Shown: positions 43,915 to 52,952, counted from the stretch's first letter. The stretch is DNA of 64,000 nucleotides from CABZJG01 sp902512685 (GCA_051201605.1 CP179201.1:2728001-2792000), one strand, 5' to 3'. Numbers and translations: made by a program. Notes: a model not told the origin generated them from the letters alone.

Positions 43915-46900
43915 ATGAACGTCATGATTAAATGGATGGCAGAACACCCAGTTGCTTCGAACCTTATGATGGTTTTTGTGGTCATTCTGGGCGCAATAAC
44001 CGCACTTGGGATGCCCCAGAAAACCTTCCCAGATTTCACCCTTGATACGGTCAGTATTTCGGTAAGCTATCCTGGGGCCTCCCCGACGGAAATTCAGGAA
44101 AGCATCGTCCGGCCGATTGAAGACCAACTCGCAGGTATAGATGGAATAGACAGCATAACCGCGACAATTAGTGAAGGTCGCGGCGGCCTTTCCGTTTCTT
44201 TCCTTCGAGGGTCGGACATTGATGAAAAGACCGAAGAGATAAAGAACGAGGTGGATCGCATTAGTGTCTTCCCAGAAGACGCCAATGACCCCGTGGTTGT
44301 TCAGCCCAACAATTCAAGCCGCATTCTTGAAATCACCTTGCACGGCAATGCCAGTGAGGCCGTTCTAAAGCAAGAAGCGGAACGCCTCAAGAGCGAGCTG
44401 ATAATGCTAGACAGCATCAGCTTCGTAGAGGTAGCAAATACCAGAGATTACGAAATCTCAATTGAGGTCAGCCGAGATGCGCTGCGATCTTATGGCCTCA
44501 CTATGGATGAGATCGCTAGGGCAATTCGCCAAAACTCGTTAGAGCTTCCAGGCGGATCAATAGGCACCGACACAGTTTCAATTCCTATCAGAACCAAGGG
44601 CCGCAACTATACTCAGGCTGATTTCGAAAATATTGTTGTTCGCACGGACAATCTTGGCGGCGAGATTTATGTGCGCGATGTGGCCACGGTTATTGACGGC
44701 TTTGTTGATGCAGACCTTACAGCCAATTTCAACGGTGAAAATTCAGTCTCGATCAATGTGTTTCGTGTCGGCGAGGAACAGATTTTAAAAATTGTTGAGG
44801 ATGCACGTAATCATCTGGACAGCAGTTTTGTTCCCTCGCTCGGACCGGGACTAAATGCATCAATTTGGCAAAATGATGCCGAGGGACTTCAGGATCGAAT
44901 AAACCTTCTGGTGGAAAATGCGGCGCTTGGTTTGGCGCTTGTTGTTTTATGCCTCGCGCTTTTCTTAGATATCCGGCTGGCCTTCTGGTCGGCCATCGGA
45001 ATAGGTGTTTCTTTCGCCGCAACCTTTATTGTTCTGGGGGCCCTTGGTCTTTCTATCAATCAAATTTCTCTTTTCGGTTTTATTCTGGCGATCGGTATTG
45101 TGGTGGACAATGCGATCGTGGTCAGCGAAAATATTTATCAAAAGGGCGAAGACGGTTTAAGCCCCGTACAAGCGGCGGTCAAAGGCACGCAAAGAATTGC
45201 TATCCCCGTCGTTTTTTCAACTTTGACCACCATCGTAGCCTTTTGGCCGCTGTTACAATTGCCGGGCACATTGGGGAAATTCCTCGCTGATATCCCAATT
45301 GTTGTTATGGTGGTTCTAGCTCTTTCGTTAGGACAGGCATTATTTATCCTGCCGCGCAACCTGAGTTCACTAGATGTCTCACCTGACTATCGTCCGAACC
45401 TGGTATTTCGGTTTCTCGGGCTCATAAGAAGCGCCGTGAATGGCTTGCTGCAATGGATAATTCGCTATCCCTTAGATGCTATTTTACGCTTAACCACTAA
45501 AGGATTTGCCATCCTTATTCCAATTGCCTTATCCGTCGCCCTTATGATCGGATCTGTGGGGCTTTTGATCCATGGATATGTGAAATTCAACTTTTTCCCA
45601 TCCATCGAAACAGATTTTGTAACCGCCAGCATTGAAATGAATGACGGCACAACGTTTGCAATGACCCAGCGCGTGGCGGAAGATGTGCAATTGGCTGCAA
45701 TGCGTGCAGGTAAGGTTATCCAATCAAGATTGCCCAATGCGGCCCCCCCTGTGATTGTTGGGGTGAACATGGTCGTTGGAAAAGGCCTTGGTGGCGGCGG
45801 CCCTAACGGTGGAAGCGCCGCCGGCGGCGCAACACTTGCCAATGTCGTCGTACAAATTACCGACCCAACCATACGGACATGGGACGCCAAAGACTTTGAA
45901 ACGGTCTGGCGTGAGGAAGTGGGCCAAGTAGCATCCGTCAACAAGCTCACTGTTTCCGCCGAGCTCATCGGCGCAGGTGATCCTGTTGCGGTCGAGCTTT
46001 CCTTGCCCGAGGGTCAGGACATCACTCCTGTGGTGGCCGCACTACGCGAAAAATTGCGCGCGATACCTGGCGTTTTTTCAATCCGCGACAACAATTCCTC
46101 GGGCCGATTAGAATATGAGCTGGAATTAAAAGATGAAGCCCGCATTTTCGGTATAACGATCGAAGACCTTGCCCAGCAAACACGGGCCGGCTTCTTTGGG
46201 GTTGAGGCAACCAGCTTTCAGCGTAGAGCCGACAATGTATCTGTGAATGTCCGTTTTCCTAAGGAACAACGAGATAGCCTTTCCGATTTGTTGGATACAC
46301 AAATTCGGACATCTGATGGCTATTTGATCCCGCTTTCTACGGTTGCTTACGTCCGCGAAGGGCTTGCCCCGACATCAATCCTTCGACGTAACGGCAGGCA
46401 GGTGACCACAGTGACAGCGGACTTGGATGTATCCGTGTCAACGGGCCGAGAAGTGAACGCCTTGATAACCACGCAAATCCTTCCGCTGATCAAGGAAGAA
46501 AACCCCGGCTTGCTTTTCGATCTTGGCGGTGAACAACGCACCCAGGGCGATGCTCAGGCCGCTCTTAGTAAGGCGCTTGGCATAGCTCTCTTTATTATTT
46601 TCGCTCTGCTCGCACTCGTGTTCCGGTCTTATGTCCAACCCGTTGTGGTAATGTTTGCAATCCCGCTAGGCCTTATTGGTGCAGTCACAGGCCATTTGAT
46701 CTTGGATATCCCTTTATCCTTGCTGTCTATATTTGGGATCATCGGCCTGGCAGGAGTGGTCATCAACAACTCGCTGGTTATGGTCGACGTCTACAACGAG
46801 TTCATTGCCAAAGGGATGGAAACGCGTGAAGCTGTGATCAAGGGAACCAAACAACGGTTTCGCCCAATCCTGTTGACATCCCTGACCACTTTCCTTGGGG

Positions 46901-47154
46901 TTTACCCCTTAATTATGGAAACCTCCCTGCAGGCGCAGTTCCTGATCCCTTTAGCTGTCTCTATTGGTTATGGGGTCCTCATTGGAACGCTGATTATAGT
47001 TTTTACTGTTCCCTCAATTTTCATGGCACAGCACCACATCACTTCTGCAGTCAAAGCCGCTTTGTCTATTTCCAAACCACAGAAGGCATCACAAGTAAAA
47101 ACCGATGAAAATGTCAGAGCGCCCGAAGCAATTCATCTGGTAGCGGCTGAATAA
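43915..47154 (+). CDS. RND efflux permease (AcrB/HAE1-like)
   Basis: Proton-driven inner-membrane exporter, 1079 residues from ATG 43915 (GGGGGATTAAGTCT upstream), 4 nt after the adaptor; the frame also opens at 43858 inside the adaptor gene. Twelve helices with two large periplasmic loops. N-terminal MAEHPVASNLMMVFVVILGA, porter segment YPGASPTEIQESIVRPIED, helix-4 GIVVDNAIVVSENIY with the Asp of the proton relay, and a C-half GLAGVVINNSLVMVDVYNE. A glycine-rich stretch near nt 45785-45830 lies in the second loop. Substrate unknown. Confidence 0.93.
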   Translation: MNVMIKWMAEHPVASNLMMVFVVILGAITALGMPQKTFPDFTLDTVSISVSYPGASPTEIQESIVRPIEDQLAGIDGIDSITATISEGRGGLSVSFLRGSDIDEKTEEIKNEVDRISVFPEDANDPVVVQPNNSSRILEITLHGNASEAVLKQEAERLKSELIMLDSISFVEVANTRDYEISIEVSRDALRSYGLTMDEIARAIRQNSLELPGGSIGTDTVSIPIRTKGRNYTQADFENIVVRTDNLGGEIYVRDVATVIDGFVDADLTANFNGENSVSINVFRVGEEQILKIVEDARNHLDSSFVPSLGPGLNASIWQNDAEGLQDRINLLVENAALGLALVVLCLALFLDIRLAFWSAIGIGVSFAATFIVLGALGLSINQISLFGFILAIGIVVDNAIVVSENIYQKGEDGLSPVQAAVKGTQRIAIPVVFSTLTTIVAFWPLLQLPGTLGKFLADIPIVVMVVLALSLGQALFILPRNLSSLDVSPDYRPNLVFRFLGLIRSAVNGLLQWIIRYPLDAILRLTTKGFAILIPIALSVALMIGSVGLLIHGYVKFNFFPSIETDFVTASIEMNDGTTFAMTQRVAEDVQLAAMRAGKVIQSRLPNAAPPVIVGVNMVVGKGLGGGGPNGGSAAGGATLANVVVQITDPTIRTWDAKDFETVWREEVGQVASVNKLTVSAELIGAGDPVAVELSLPEGQDITPVVAALREKLRAIPGVFSIRDNNSSGRLEYELELKDEARIFGITIEDLAQQTRAGFFGVEATSFQRRADNVSVNVRFPKEQRDSLSDLLDTQIRTSDGYLIPLSTVAYVREGLAPTSILRRNGRQVTTVTADLDVSVSTGREVNALITTQILPLIKEENPGLLFDLGGEQRTQGDAQAALSKALGIALFIIFALLALVFRSYVQPVVVMFAIPLGLIGAVTGHLILDIPLSLLSIFGIIGLAGVVINNSLVMVDVYNEFIAKGMETREAVIKGTKQRFRPILLTSLTTFLGVYPLIMETSLQAQFLIPLAVSIGYGVLIGTLIIVFTVPSIFMAQHHITSAVKAALSISKPQKASQVKTDENVRAPEAIHLVAAE

Positions 47155-47302
47155 ATGAACCGAGGACCTAGATTGGTTAGAATTCCCCTTAACTTACAGT
47201 AAAGGGGAGCCATTGTCTGGCGAGCGCCTACCGGAAAGATTTAGGGGTTTAAGCAAAGGAGGATTTCTGGTTCATCGCAGCTATTAAGGAGCGAAGATGA
47301 TA

Positions 47303-47340
47303 AAGAGATCCGGAACATCGAAAGAAGCCAATGATAAGTT
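47303..47340 (+). repeat. Imperfect direct repeat, right copy
   Basis: Matches the left copy at 42473-42510 at 32 of 38 positions, same orientation, so the two copies bracket the RND adaptor and permease genes. No target-site duplication or transposase is visible. Confidence 0.6.
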
Positions 47341-47542
47341 GGTCAGAGGTATCAAGCGGAAGAAAGTGAAGCCGTCATTGAGACCATGTTCGCTCTACAA
47401 AATGAAAGCATTCCTTCGCATCCTTTTCATGACAGCATCATTGTACCGCAAAGCGAAGCTGACCAGGTTCAATTCGTGATGCAACACGTCTTGGAGCATA
47501 GTTTCCATGTACCTTTTGCACTGGGGGATTCCATAGCACCGT
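47341..47542 (+). pseudogene. Decayed C-terminal coding fragment
   Basis: After a frame change from the repeat, the stretch reads QAEESEAVIETMFALQNE, then IPSHPFHDSIIVPQSEADQ and ends ALGDSIAP-stop at 47542. The IPxxPxHDSIIVPxS pattern recalls the C-terminus of plasmid- or phage-borne proteins in Rhodobacteraceae, but I cannot name the family. There is no start codon or N-terminal part. It probably marks the scar of a mobile element. Confidence 0.4.
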
Positions 47543-47658
47543 AATTTTCGCTTTAAAAACAATGCCTTATCTCCAAAAAATATCGCACCTTATTAGTTTT
47601 ATTAAGAAATGTCGTCTTCCTGCTTTGTTTGTTTAATAAACAAGCGTAAAGTTCACCC

Positions 47659-48009
47659 ATGCAGTTATTTGAAAACATCATAAATGATCGCGGCTCGAAG
47701 TATTCAGTGTCCGGTGCTCCCGCATCGTCAAAGGATGAAGCTTTAGCTGTCCTTAAAGCGCTCAAGAAGAGTAAGAAGTATGCCAAGGCGACGCATAACA
47801 CCTGGGCAGTGCTTTTATCTGATGGAGGACCCTTGAAGAATGATGATGGAGAAGCTGGAGCTGGCATGGTTATCGTTAGAATGCTCGAACGGGAAAAGTT
47901 GTTCGATCATGTAGTCGTTGTCACTCGATGGTTTGGGGGTACTCAATTAGGTGGTGACCGGTTTAGACGCGTTCAGGATTGCGTAACTTACTATTTGGAG
48001 AGGTCTTGA
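47659..48009 (+). CDS. IMPACT/YigZ-domain protein
   Basis: 116 residues, containing only the UPF0029 (Impact N-terminal) domain. Recognisable blocks: KKYAKATHNTWAVLL, NDDGEAGAGMVIVRML and VVVVTRWFGGTQLGGDRF, the last being the family signature (VTRYFGG in relatives). The C-terminal DUF1949 domain of E. coli YigZ is absent. Function uncertain; IMPACT proteins in eukaryotes modulate translation via GCN1. ATG at 47659 with a weak ribosome site. Confidence 0.8.
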   Translation: MQLFENIINDRGSKYSVSGAPASSKDEALAVLKALKKSKKYAKATHNTWAVLLSDGGPLKNDDGEAGAGMVIVRMLEREKLFDHVVVVTRWFGGTQLGGDRFRRVQDCVTYYLERS

Positions 48010-48208
48010 CCATGTTGGAAACTAAAACCAACACCTGAATAGCAAAGAAACCGTAAAATTGATTCCTAATTTCAACAGACAGCTTCCAAAATGCTAAAGC
48101 TATTGCTGCAAGATTATATTTTAACTTTTATTATTTAGGTACAAACCTAGGTATGAATAGGTCACAGTATGTATGCTAACCTATTGATTAAAAATGGATT
48201 AATGCACT

Positions 48209-48282
48209 TGGAGCGGGTAGCGGGAATCGAACCCGCACCTTAAGCTTGGAAGGCTCTTATGATACCATTTCACCATACCCGC
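48209..48282 (-). tRNA. tRNA-Gly (anticodon TCC)
   Basis: 74 nt including encoded CCA. Acceptor stem GCGGGTA/TACCCGC, discriminator T, T-arm GCGGG-TTCGATT-CCCGC, anticodon loop CTTCCAA giving TCC (reads GGA/GGG). The anticodon stem is weak: an A-A opposition at its top pair and a G-T pair below. The region to its right encodes YedK; to its left lies decayed sequence. Confidence 0.95.
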
Positions 48283-48340
48283 TCACTGAAGCTGGGTGAT
48301 AAAACAACCCCCATGGGGCGTCAAGCCAGAAGATCGGCCT

Positions 48341-49006
48341 TCACGCGAAAATCGTCTCAATTAATTCGGGCCCACTGGCGCGATTAGAATTAACGGCGGT
48401 ATCTACCCTGTGAAAGCACAGTGCACCATCGGCCAATGGCTGCATCAAACGCGCGGCCCCTTTGCCGGCCTCTCCCAGCCAAAGCGGCCAGTCCTCTGGG
48501 CCAAGTATTACAGGCACCCGGTGATGCAAACCCTGCATCTGGGCATTGGCCTTGGTTGTTAGAATGGCGCATGTTTTCTGTTGCTGCTCGCCCTGCCCCC
48601 AGCTTTGCCAAACCCCTGCAAAGGCCAGCGGCGCCGCGTCACTATACGTGATATACCACGGCAACCGTTGCCCTTCTTGGGTTTTGGTCCATTCAAAAAA
48701 ACCGGTGGCCGGAATTAGACAGCGGCGGTTCCGGCAAGCTTCGGCAAAGGCGGGTAATTGCGCCAGTGTTTCACTGCGGGCATTGATGAGCAGTGGGCCG
48801 CCACCAGGTTTTTTATACCATTTAGGAATAAAGCCCCAGCGCATTTGAACCAACCGCCGGTCGCTGTCACTGCGATGGATCACATGCACGGGGTTGGTGG
48901 GACAAACGTTATAATTGGGCACATTGGGTAGCTCATTAGACGGCATAGCCTTGAACAGCTGCGCCATAGCGTCCGAGGGCAAAGTTATTGCAAAACGTCC
49001 ACACAT
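48341..49006 (-). CDS. SOS-response-associated protein, YedK/HMCES family
   Basis: Shields abasic sites in single-stranded DNA by forming a thiazolidine crosslink through Cys2. 221 residues starting MCGRFAITLP, so the catalytic Cys follows the initiator Met. Other conserved blocks: INARSETLA (Asn), CLIPATGFFEWTK (Glu) and GLHHRVPVIL (His). All active-site residues are intact. Single gene beside tRNA-Gly. Confidence 0.94.
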   Translation of the reverse strand: MCGRFAITLPSDAMAQLFKAMPSNELPNVPNYNVCPTNPVHVIHRSDSDRRLVQMRWGFIPKWYKKPGGGPLLINARSETLAQLPAFAEACRNRRCLIPATGFFEWTKTQEGQRLPWYITYSDAAPLAFAGVWQSWGQGEQQQKTCAILTTKANAQMQGLHHRVPVILGPEDWPLWLGEAGKGAARLMQPLADGALCFHRVDTAVNSNRASGPELIETIFA

Positions 49007-49069
49007 CCCTGCAGCTTTAACAAGCTTAAATGAAATTAGAAAGTCTGGTCACCCGTCAAGAGCTGCGCT

Positions 49070-49855
49070 ATGCACATCAAGATGCTTCACTTTATTGACC
49101 ACCCTGCGGAAGACCGCTCTGCCCTGCCCCCGGTTTTGATCGTTCACGGGCTCTATGGATCGGCGCGCAACTGGGAGATTATCAGCAAACGATTGGCAAA
49201 AGATAGACGCGTTATAGCGGTTGATCAGCGAAACCATGGTGACAGCCCTTGGTATCAAAGCAACAGCTATTTTGATATGGCCGAAGATCTGACTAAGGTG
49301 ATCGCTCAGGTGGGTGTGCCGATGAATATTATTGGTCACTCCATGGGCGGCAAAGCGGCGATGATATTAGCGCTTGAGCACCCCAAATTGGTGGACCGCC
49401 TTTGCGTGGCTGATATTGCTCCAGTCGGCTACAGCCATGATCAAAGCCAATATATCAAAGCCATGAGATCTGTAGATTTAAGCAAAATCGAAAAGCGATC
49501 CGAGGCTATATCAGCGCTTGCAAAGCAGATCGAAGAGCCGGCTTTACACAGTTTTTTCACCCAGTCTTTGGACCTTAAAAACCGCCGCTGGAAGCTTAAT
49601 CTGGATGTGCTTGAGCAAGAAATGCCAAAAATCATCGGCTTCCCCAAAATCGACAAGCAGTTTGAAAAACCGACGTTGTTTTTATCCGGCGCCGATAGCA
49701 CCTATGTGACCCCTGAGATGCGGCCGCAGATCAAAGCCCTTTTCCCGACCGCACGGTTTGCCAAAATTCCAAATGCGGGTCATTGGCTTCACGCCGAACA
49801 ACCGCGCGCGTTCGAAGCCTCCCTTCGCGTCTTTTTTGATTACGGCGCTCTTTAA
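49070..49855 (+). CDS. Alpha/beta hydrolase, YbfF-like esterase
   Basis: 261 residues. Oxyanion segment VLIVHGLYGSARNWEI, VDQRNHGDSPWY, nucleophile elbow IGHSMGGKAAMILAL, acid in FLSGADSTYVTPEM and His in IPNAGHWLHAEQP. The HGLxGSxxNW and DxRNHGxS blocks match YbfF/ABHD11-type esterases acting on short acyl esters. It lies directly upstream of lepA. Confidence 0.9.
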   Translation: MHIKMLHFIDHPAEDRSALPPVLIVHGLYGSARNWEIISKRLAKDRRVIAVDQRNHGDSPWYQSNSYFDMAEDLTKVIAQVGVPMNIIGHSMGGKAAMILALEHPKLVDRLCVADIAPVGYSHDQSQYIKAMRSVDLSKIEKRSEAISALAKQIEEPALHSFFTQSLDLKNRRWKLNLDVLEQEMPKIIGFPKIDKQFEKPTLFLSGADSTYVTPEMRPQIKALFPTARFAKIPNAGHWLHAEQPRAFEASLRVFFDYGAL

Positions 49856-49956
49856 CAGCTTTGCGCGGCATTGCGCCACGCCCTCCAAAGCACGTGAACA
49901 AAACAATCGTTTATTCGCACCTTGACCAAAGCCCAAAATCAACTCATATCACGCCC

Positions 49957-51756
49957 ATGATAGAGCTTAACAAAATCCGCAATTTCTCAATCGTTGCGCA
50001 TATCGATCATGGCAAATCGACTTTGGCTGACCGGCTTATTCAATCGACCGGCACTGTGAAAGATCGTGATATGAAAGAGCAACTGCTCGATGCCATGGAT
50101 ATCGAGCGTGAACGCGGGATTACAATCAAAGCCAATACAGTGCGCATTGATTATCAGGCTGACAATGGTGAAAGCTATGTGCTCAACCTTATCGATACCC
50201 CCGGCCATGTGGATTTTGCCTATGAGGTCAGCCGCTCTATGCGCGCAGTTGAGGGCTCGCTTTTGGTGGTCGACAGCACCCAAGGGGTCGAAGCGCAAAC
50301 CCTTGCCAATGTCTATCAGGCCATCGATGCAGATCATGAAATTGTGCCTGTGCTGAATAAAATTGATCTGCCGGCCAGCGATTGCAACCGGGTGGCCGAA
50401 CAGATCGAAGATGTGATCGGAATAGATGCATCCGAGGCGATCCAGGTCAGTGCAAAAACCGGCGTCGGGATCAAAGAAACCCTTGAAGCCATTGTCAAAC
50501 ACCTGCCTGCTCCGGGTGGGGACCGTGAGGCCCCACTAAAAGCCATGCTGGTGGACAGCTGGTATGACAGCTATCTTGGCGTTGTAGTTTTGGTGCGGGT
50601 CATGGATGGGGTGCTGAAAAAAGGCGACCGGGTCAAGATGCTGTCAAATGGGTCCACTCACCATATTGACCGGATCGGTGTGTTTCGCCCGGAAATGCAG
50701 GATATCGCGGCCCTTGGCCCCGGAGAAATCGGCTTTATCACCGCATCCATCAAGCAAGTGCGTGACACCAGCGTTGGCGATACGATAACGCATGAGAAAA
50801 AAGGCACTGATGTGCCTCTTGAAGGATTTAAACCTAGCCAGCCAGTTGTGTTCTGTGGTCTGTTTCCGGTGGACAGCGCCGAATTTGAAGATCTGCGCGA
50901 TGCAATTGAAAAACTGGCGCTCAATGACGCGTCCTTTAGCTCTGAAATGGAAACCTCGGCGGCGCTAGGATTTGGCTTTCGCTGCGGCTTTCTTGGCCTG
51001 CTGCATCTTGAGGTGATACGCGACCGGATCGAGCGGGAATATAACATCGAATTGATCACCACCGCACCTTCGGTGATTTATCATATTTATATGCGCGACG
51101 GTGAACAGATCGAGCTGCACAACCCCGCAGACATGCCCGATTTAAGCAAAGTAGATCATCTAGAAGAACCGCGCATCAAGGCCACGATCCTTGTGCCTGA
51201 CGAGTTTCTCGGCGATGTGCTCAAACTCTGTCAGGACCGGCGCGGTATTCAACTTGATCTGACCTATGCCGGCAGCCGCGCCATGGTGGTATACGATCTT
51301 CCGCTTAATGAGGTGGTGTTTGATTTTTATGACCGCCTAAAATCCGTCACCAAAGGCTATGCCAGTTTTGATTACCAACTCACCGGATACCGTGAGGACA
51401 ATCTGGTGAAGATGTCTATTTTGGTCAATGACGAACCTGTTGATGCGCTTTCAATTATGGTGCACCGCGACCGCTCGGAAACTCGCGGCCGGGCAATGTG
51501 CGAAAAACTCAAAGATTTGATCCCGCGCCATATGTTTAAAATTCCGATCCAGGCCGCAATTGGCGGCAAAGTAATCGCCCGCGAAACGCTTGCCGCCCTG
51601 CGCAAAGACGTAACCGCAAAATGTTATGGCGGGGACGCCACCCGTAAGCGCAAGCTGCTGGACAAACAAAAGGCCGGCAAAAAGAAAATGCGCCAGTTCG
51701 GTAAGGTGGATATCCCGCAAGAGGCGTTTATTTCAGCGCTTAAAATGGACAGCTAG
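49957..51756 (+). CDS. lepA: Elongation factor 4 (LepA)
   Basis: Ribosome-associated GTPase that back-translocates or aids initiation and assembly. 599 residues from ATG 49957 (MIELNKIRNFSIVAH), exactly the usual length; the frame opens earlier at 49861 but those residues are not LepA-like. G1 AHIDHGKSTLADR, G3 DTPGHVDFAYEV, G4 NKIDLPASD, G5 SAKTG; the C-terminal domain includes CYGGDATRKRKLLDKQK. No nearby partner; lepB is not adjacent. Confidence 0.97.
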   Translation: MIELNKIRNFSIVAHIDHGKSTLADRLIQSTGTVKDRDMKEQLLDAMDIERERGITIKANTVRIDYQADNGESYVLNLIDTPGHVDFAYEVSRSMRAVEGSLLVVDSTQGVEAQTLANVYQAIDADHEIVPVLNKIDLPASDCNRVAEQIEDVIGIDASEAIQVSAKTGVGIKETLEAIVKHLPAPGGDREAPLKAMLVDSWYDSYLGVVVLVRVMDGVLKKGDRVKMLSNGSTHHIDRIGVFRPEMQDIAALGPGEIGFITASIKQVRDTSVGDTITHEKKGTDVPLEGFKPSQPVVFCGLFPVDSAEFEDLRDAIEKLALNDASFSSEMETSAALGFGFRCGFLGLLHLEVIRDRIEREYNIELITTAPSVIYHIYMRDGEQIELHNPADMPDLSKVDHLEEPRIKATILVPDEFLGDVLKLCQDRRGIQLDLTYAGSRAMVVYDLPLNEVVFDFYDRLKSVTKGYASFDYQLTGYREDNLVKMSILVNDEPVDALSIMVHRDRSETRGRAMCEKLKDLIPRHMFKIPIQAAIGGKVIARETLAALRKDVTAKCYGGDATRKRKLLDKQKAGKKKMRQFGKVDIPQEAFISALKMDS

Positions 51757-51826
51757 CGGCACTTTCTCACCGCACTTACAGATTAGGCATTGCCGTCTAC
51801 CGGCATATTTTTCGTGCAGGTCTGTA

Positions 51827-51903
51827 TGGTACCGCCTCCCCGGCTTGAACGGGGGACCTCTGGATCCACAATCCAGCGCTCTAACCTACTGAGCTAAGGC
51901 GGC
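51827..51903 (-). tRNA. tRNA-His (anticodon GTG)
   Basis: 77 nt including encoded CCA. Anticodon stem CTGGA/TCCAG with loop TTGTGGA gives GTG. The acceptor stem GCCGCCT/AGGCGGT closes with a G1-U72 wobble, the discriminator is A73 and the base before G1 is T, so there is no encoded G-1 facing C73. This is the atypical alphaproteobacterial tRNA-His form, matched in such genomes by a divergent HisRS. Confidence 0.95.
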
Positions 51904-52053
51904 ACTGGCACGCGATGTAACTTTGCACGGGCACAATTGCAAGGGTTATTGAGGTTAAGAATGCCAGCAAAGCCCATTTTTTGCAAACTATGGCGATCTT
52001 GCAAAACCGCCCAAGGCCAAGTAAGCCCTATAACCGAACGAGGAGCCGCACAT

Positions 52054-52245
52054 ATGGGTATCAACACACCATCCGAAATTGAAACCAACCTGCAAATCGG
52101 TCCAACCGACACCGGCATGGTGCGGATATATGTCTCTGGCGGTGCCATCGAGCTTCCTATGGATTTTGATCCCGATGAGGCAGATGAGATCGCGCAGGAA
52201 ATCATCGCCGCCGCAAAAGGCGCGCGCAGCTTGTTAAAGTCCTAA
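52054..52245 (+). CDS. DUF6324-family small protein
   Basis: 63 residues from ATG 52054, preceded by AACGAGGAG; a longer frame opens at 51937 but only this part looks conserved. Sequence core NLQIGPTDTGMVRIYV, ELPMDFDPDEADEIAQEI. It is acidic and without membrane segments, and matches my recollection of a short Rhodobacterales family of unknown function. It converges with mmcB 2 nt away. Confidence 0.7.
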   Translation: MGINTPSEIETNLQIGPTDTGMVRIYVSGGAIELPMDFDPDEADEIAQEIIAAAKGARSLLKS

Positions 52246-52247
52246 CT

Positions 52248-52697
52248 TCACAAGTGAAATTCAGGATCGCGCCACCGCTGCAACCGCCGCGCTGCATGAA
52301 AGGCGAACTTTTGTAGCAGTGCCTTGCGACGTGCAGCAGCCAGCGGCGCCAATGGGGCGTTGCGGATAATTTCCCCATCATAGGCATCTGCTATAATCAA
52401 CCCATGCTCAACGGGTAAAAGGTCGGTTGGAAAATCGGCATCTACCGCCCAAAAATAGCGGTCACACCACTGCAAATAATTATGCCATTTATCATCACCG
52501 GTAAAATCTTCACGCGATGATTTGCATTCCACAATCCACAGCTCGCCCTTTGGCCCAAGCGCCATGATATCCACCCGCAGCCCTCTGCTGGGCACGAACT
52601 CTTCAATACTGGCATATCCCAAGCTGTTTAAATGACGCGCCGCGCCGCGCGCCAGCTTCTGACCCGGCGTTAGTTGTTTTGAGGTGAATATCTCCAT
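52248..52697 (-). CDS. mmcB: MmcB-family DNA repair protein
   Basis: 149 residues from ATG 52697 (MEIFTSKQLTPGQKLARGAA). The nuclease-like core reads VPSRGLRVDIMALGPKGELWIVECKSS, an (E/D)...D...ExK arrangement of a PD-(D/E)xK fold, then DDKWHNYLQWCDRYFWAV. MmcB is an SOS- or mitomycin-associated gene of Caulobacter and relatives. The frame extends upstream to 52772, but the extra part overlaps the promoter side of the ncRNA. Confidence 0.82.
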   Translation of the reverse strand: MEIFTSKQLTPGQKLARGAARHLNSLGYASIEEFVPSRGLRVDIMALGPKGELWIVECKSSREDFTGDDKWHNYLQWCDRYFWAVDADFPTDLLPVEHGLIIADAYDGEIIRNAPLAPLAAARRKALLQKFAFHAARRLQRWRDPEFHL

Positions 52698-52753
52698 CAG
52701 AAAAGGATGGAAAATTAATGATGATTTTGCAAGGCAACATTCCGCCACTGGAC

Positions 52754-52782
52754 TTGCTTTTTGGCCCCTCAAGGCCTAGCTG
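52754..52782 (+). promoter_or_regulatory. Candidate promoter of the structured RNA
   Basis: TTGCTT at 52754-52759, a 17-bp spacer, and TAGCTG at 52777-52782. The predicted start, about seven bases on, coincides with the first paired bases of the RNA stem at 52789. Confidence 0.4.
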
Positions 52783-52786
52783 TCAA

Positions 52787-52952
52787 ACTGGCGGTTCTGT
52801 TCTTCTCGTGTCCGGTTACATTCCGTTGGCCTTAAGCACTTCCGAGGGAGCTGGCTCTGTTTGGATCCTGGTCCATTTACCTGGCGCCCACCTGTTCACA
52901 CAGGTCCTCGGGAATAAAACACCCTACGGTTGCTACGGTCCCGCCACTTTAT
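52787..52952 (+). ncRNA. ssrS: Structured RNA, probable 6S RNA
   Basis: About 165 nt that fold as a long rod. Terminal stem TGGCGG (52789-52794) with CCGCCA (52941-52946), then a large unpaired middle, an upper stem TTCCGAGG (52840-52847) with CCTCGGGAA (52906-52914) and a hairpin ACCTG/CAGGT at 52890-52905. The terminal stem is followed by CTTTATTTTA. Length, single-rod fold with an open centre, own promoter and position between protein genes fit 6S RNA, the sigma-70 RNA polymerase decoy. I have not matched a primary-sequence signature, so other ncRNAs remain possible. The frame open here (52718-52996) is not a protein. Confidence 0.55.

Larger units (their letters stand above)
47155..47658. 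other. Region downstream of the RND operon with decayed coding sequence
   Basis: 504 bp without an intact gene. It holds a hairpin (CCCCTTAAC / GTAAAGGGG near 47185-47209, no T-tract), the right copy of the repeat, and a coding relic at about 47333-47542 (separate entries). An ATG-started frame of 60 codons at 47297 overlaps the relic in another phase and does not look like a protein. Confidence 0.5.

Noticed and set aside
47297..47479. 60-codon ORF after the RND genes
   Set aside because: Its frame does not match the recognisable relic in the same DNA and its composition is not protein-like.
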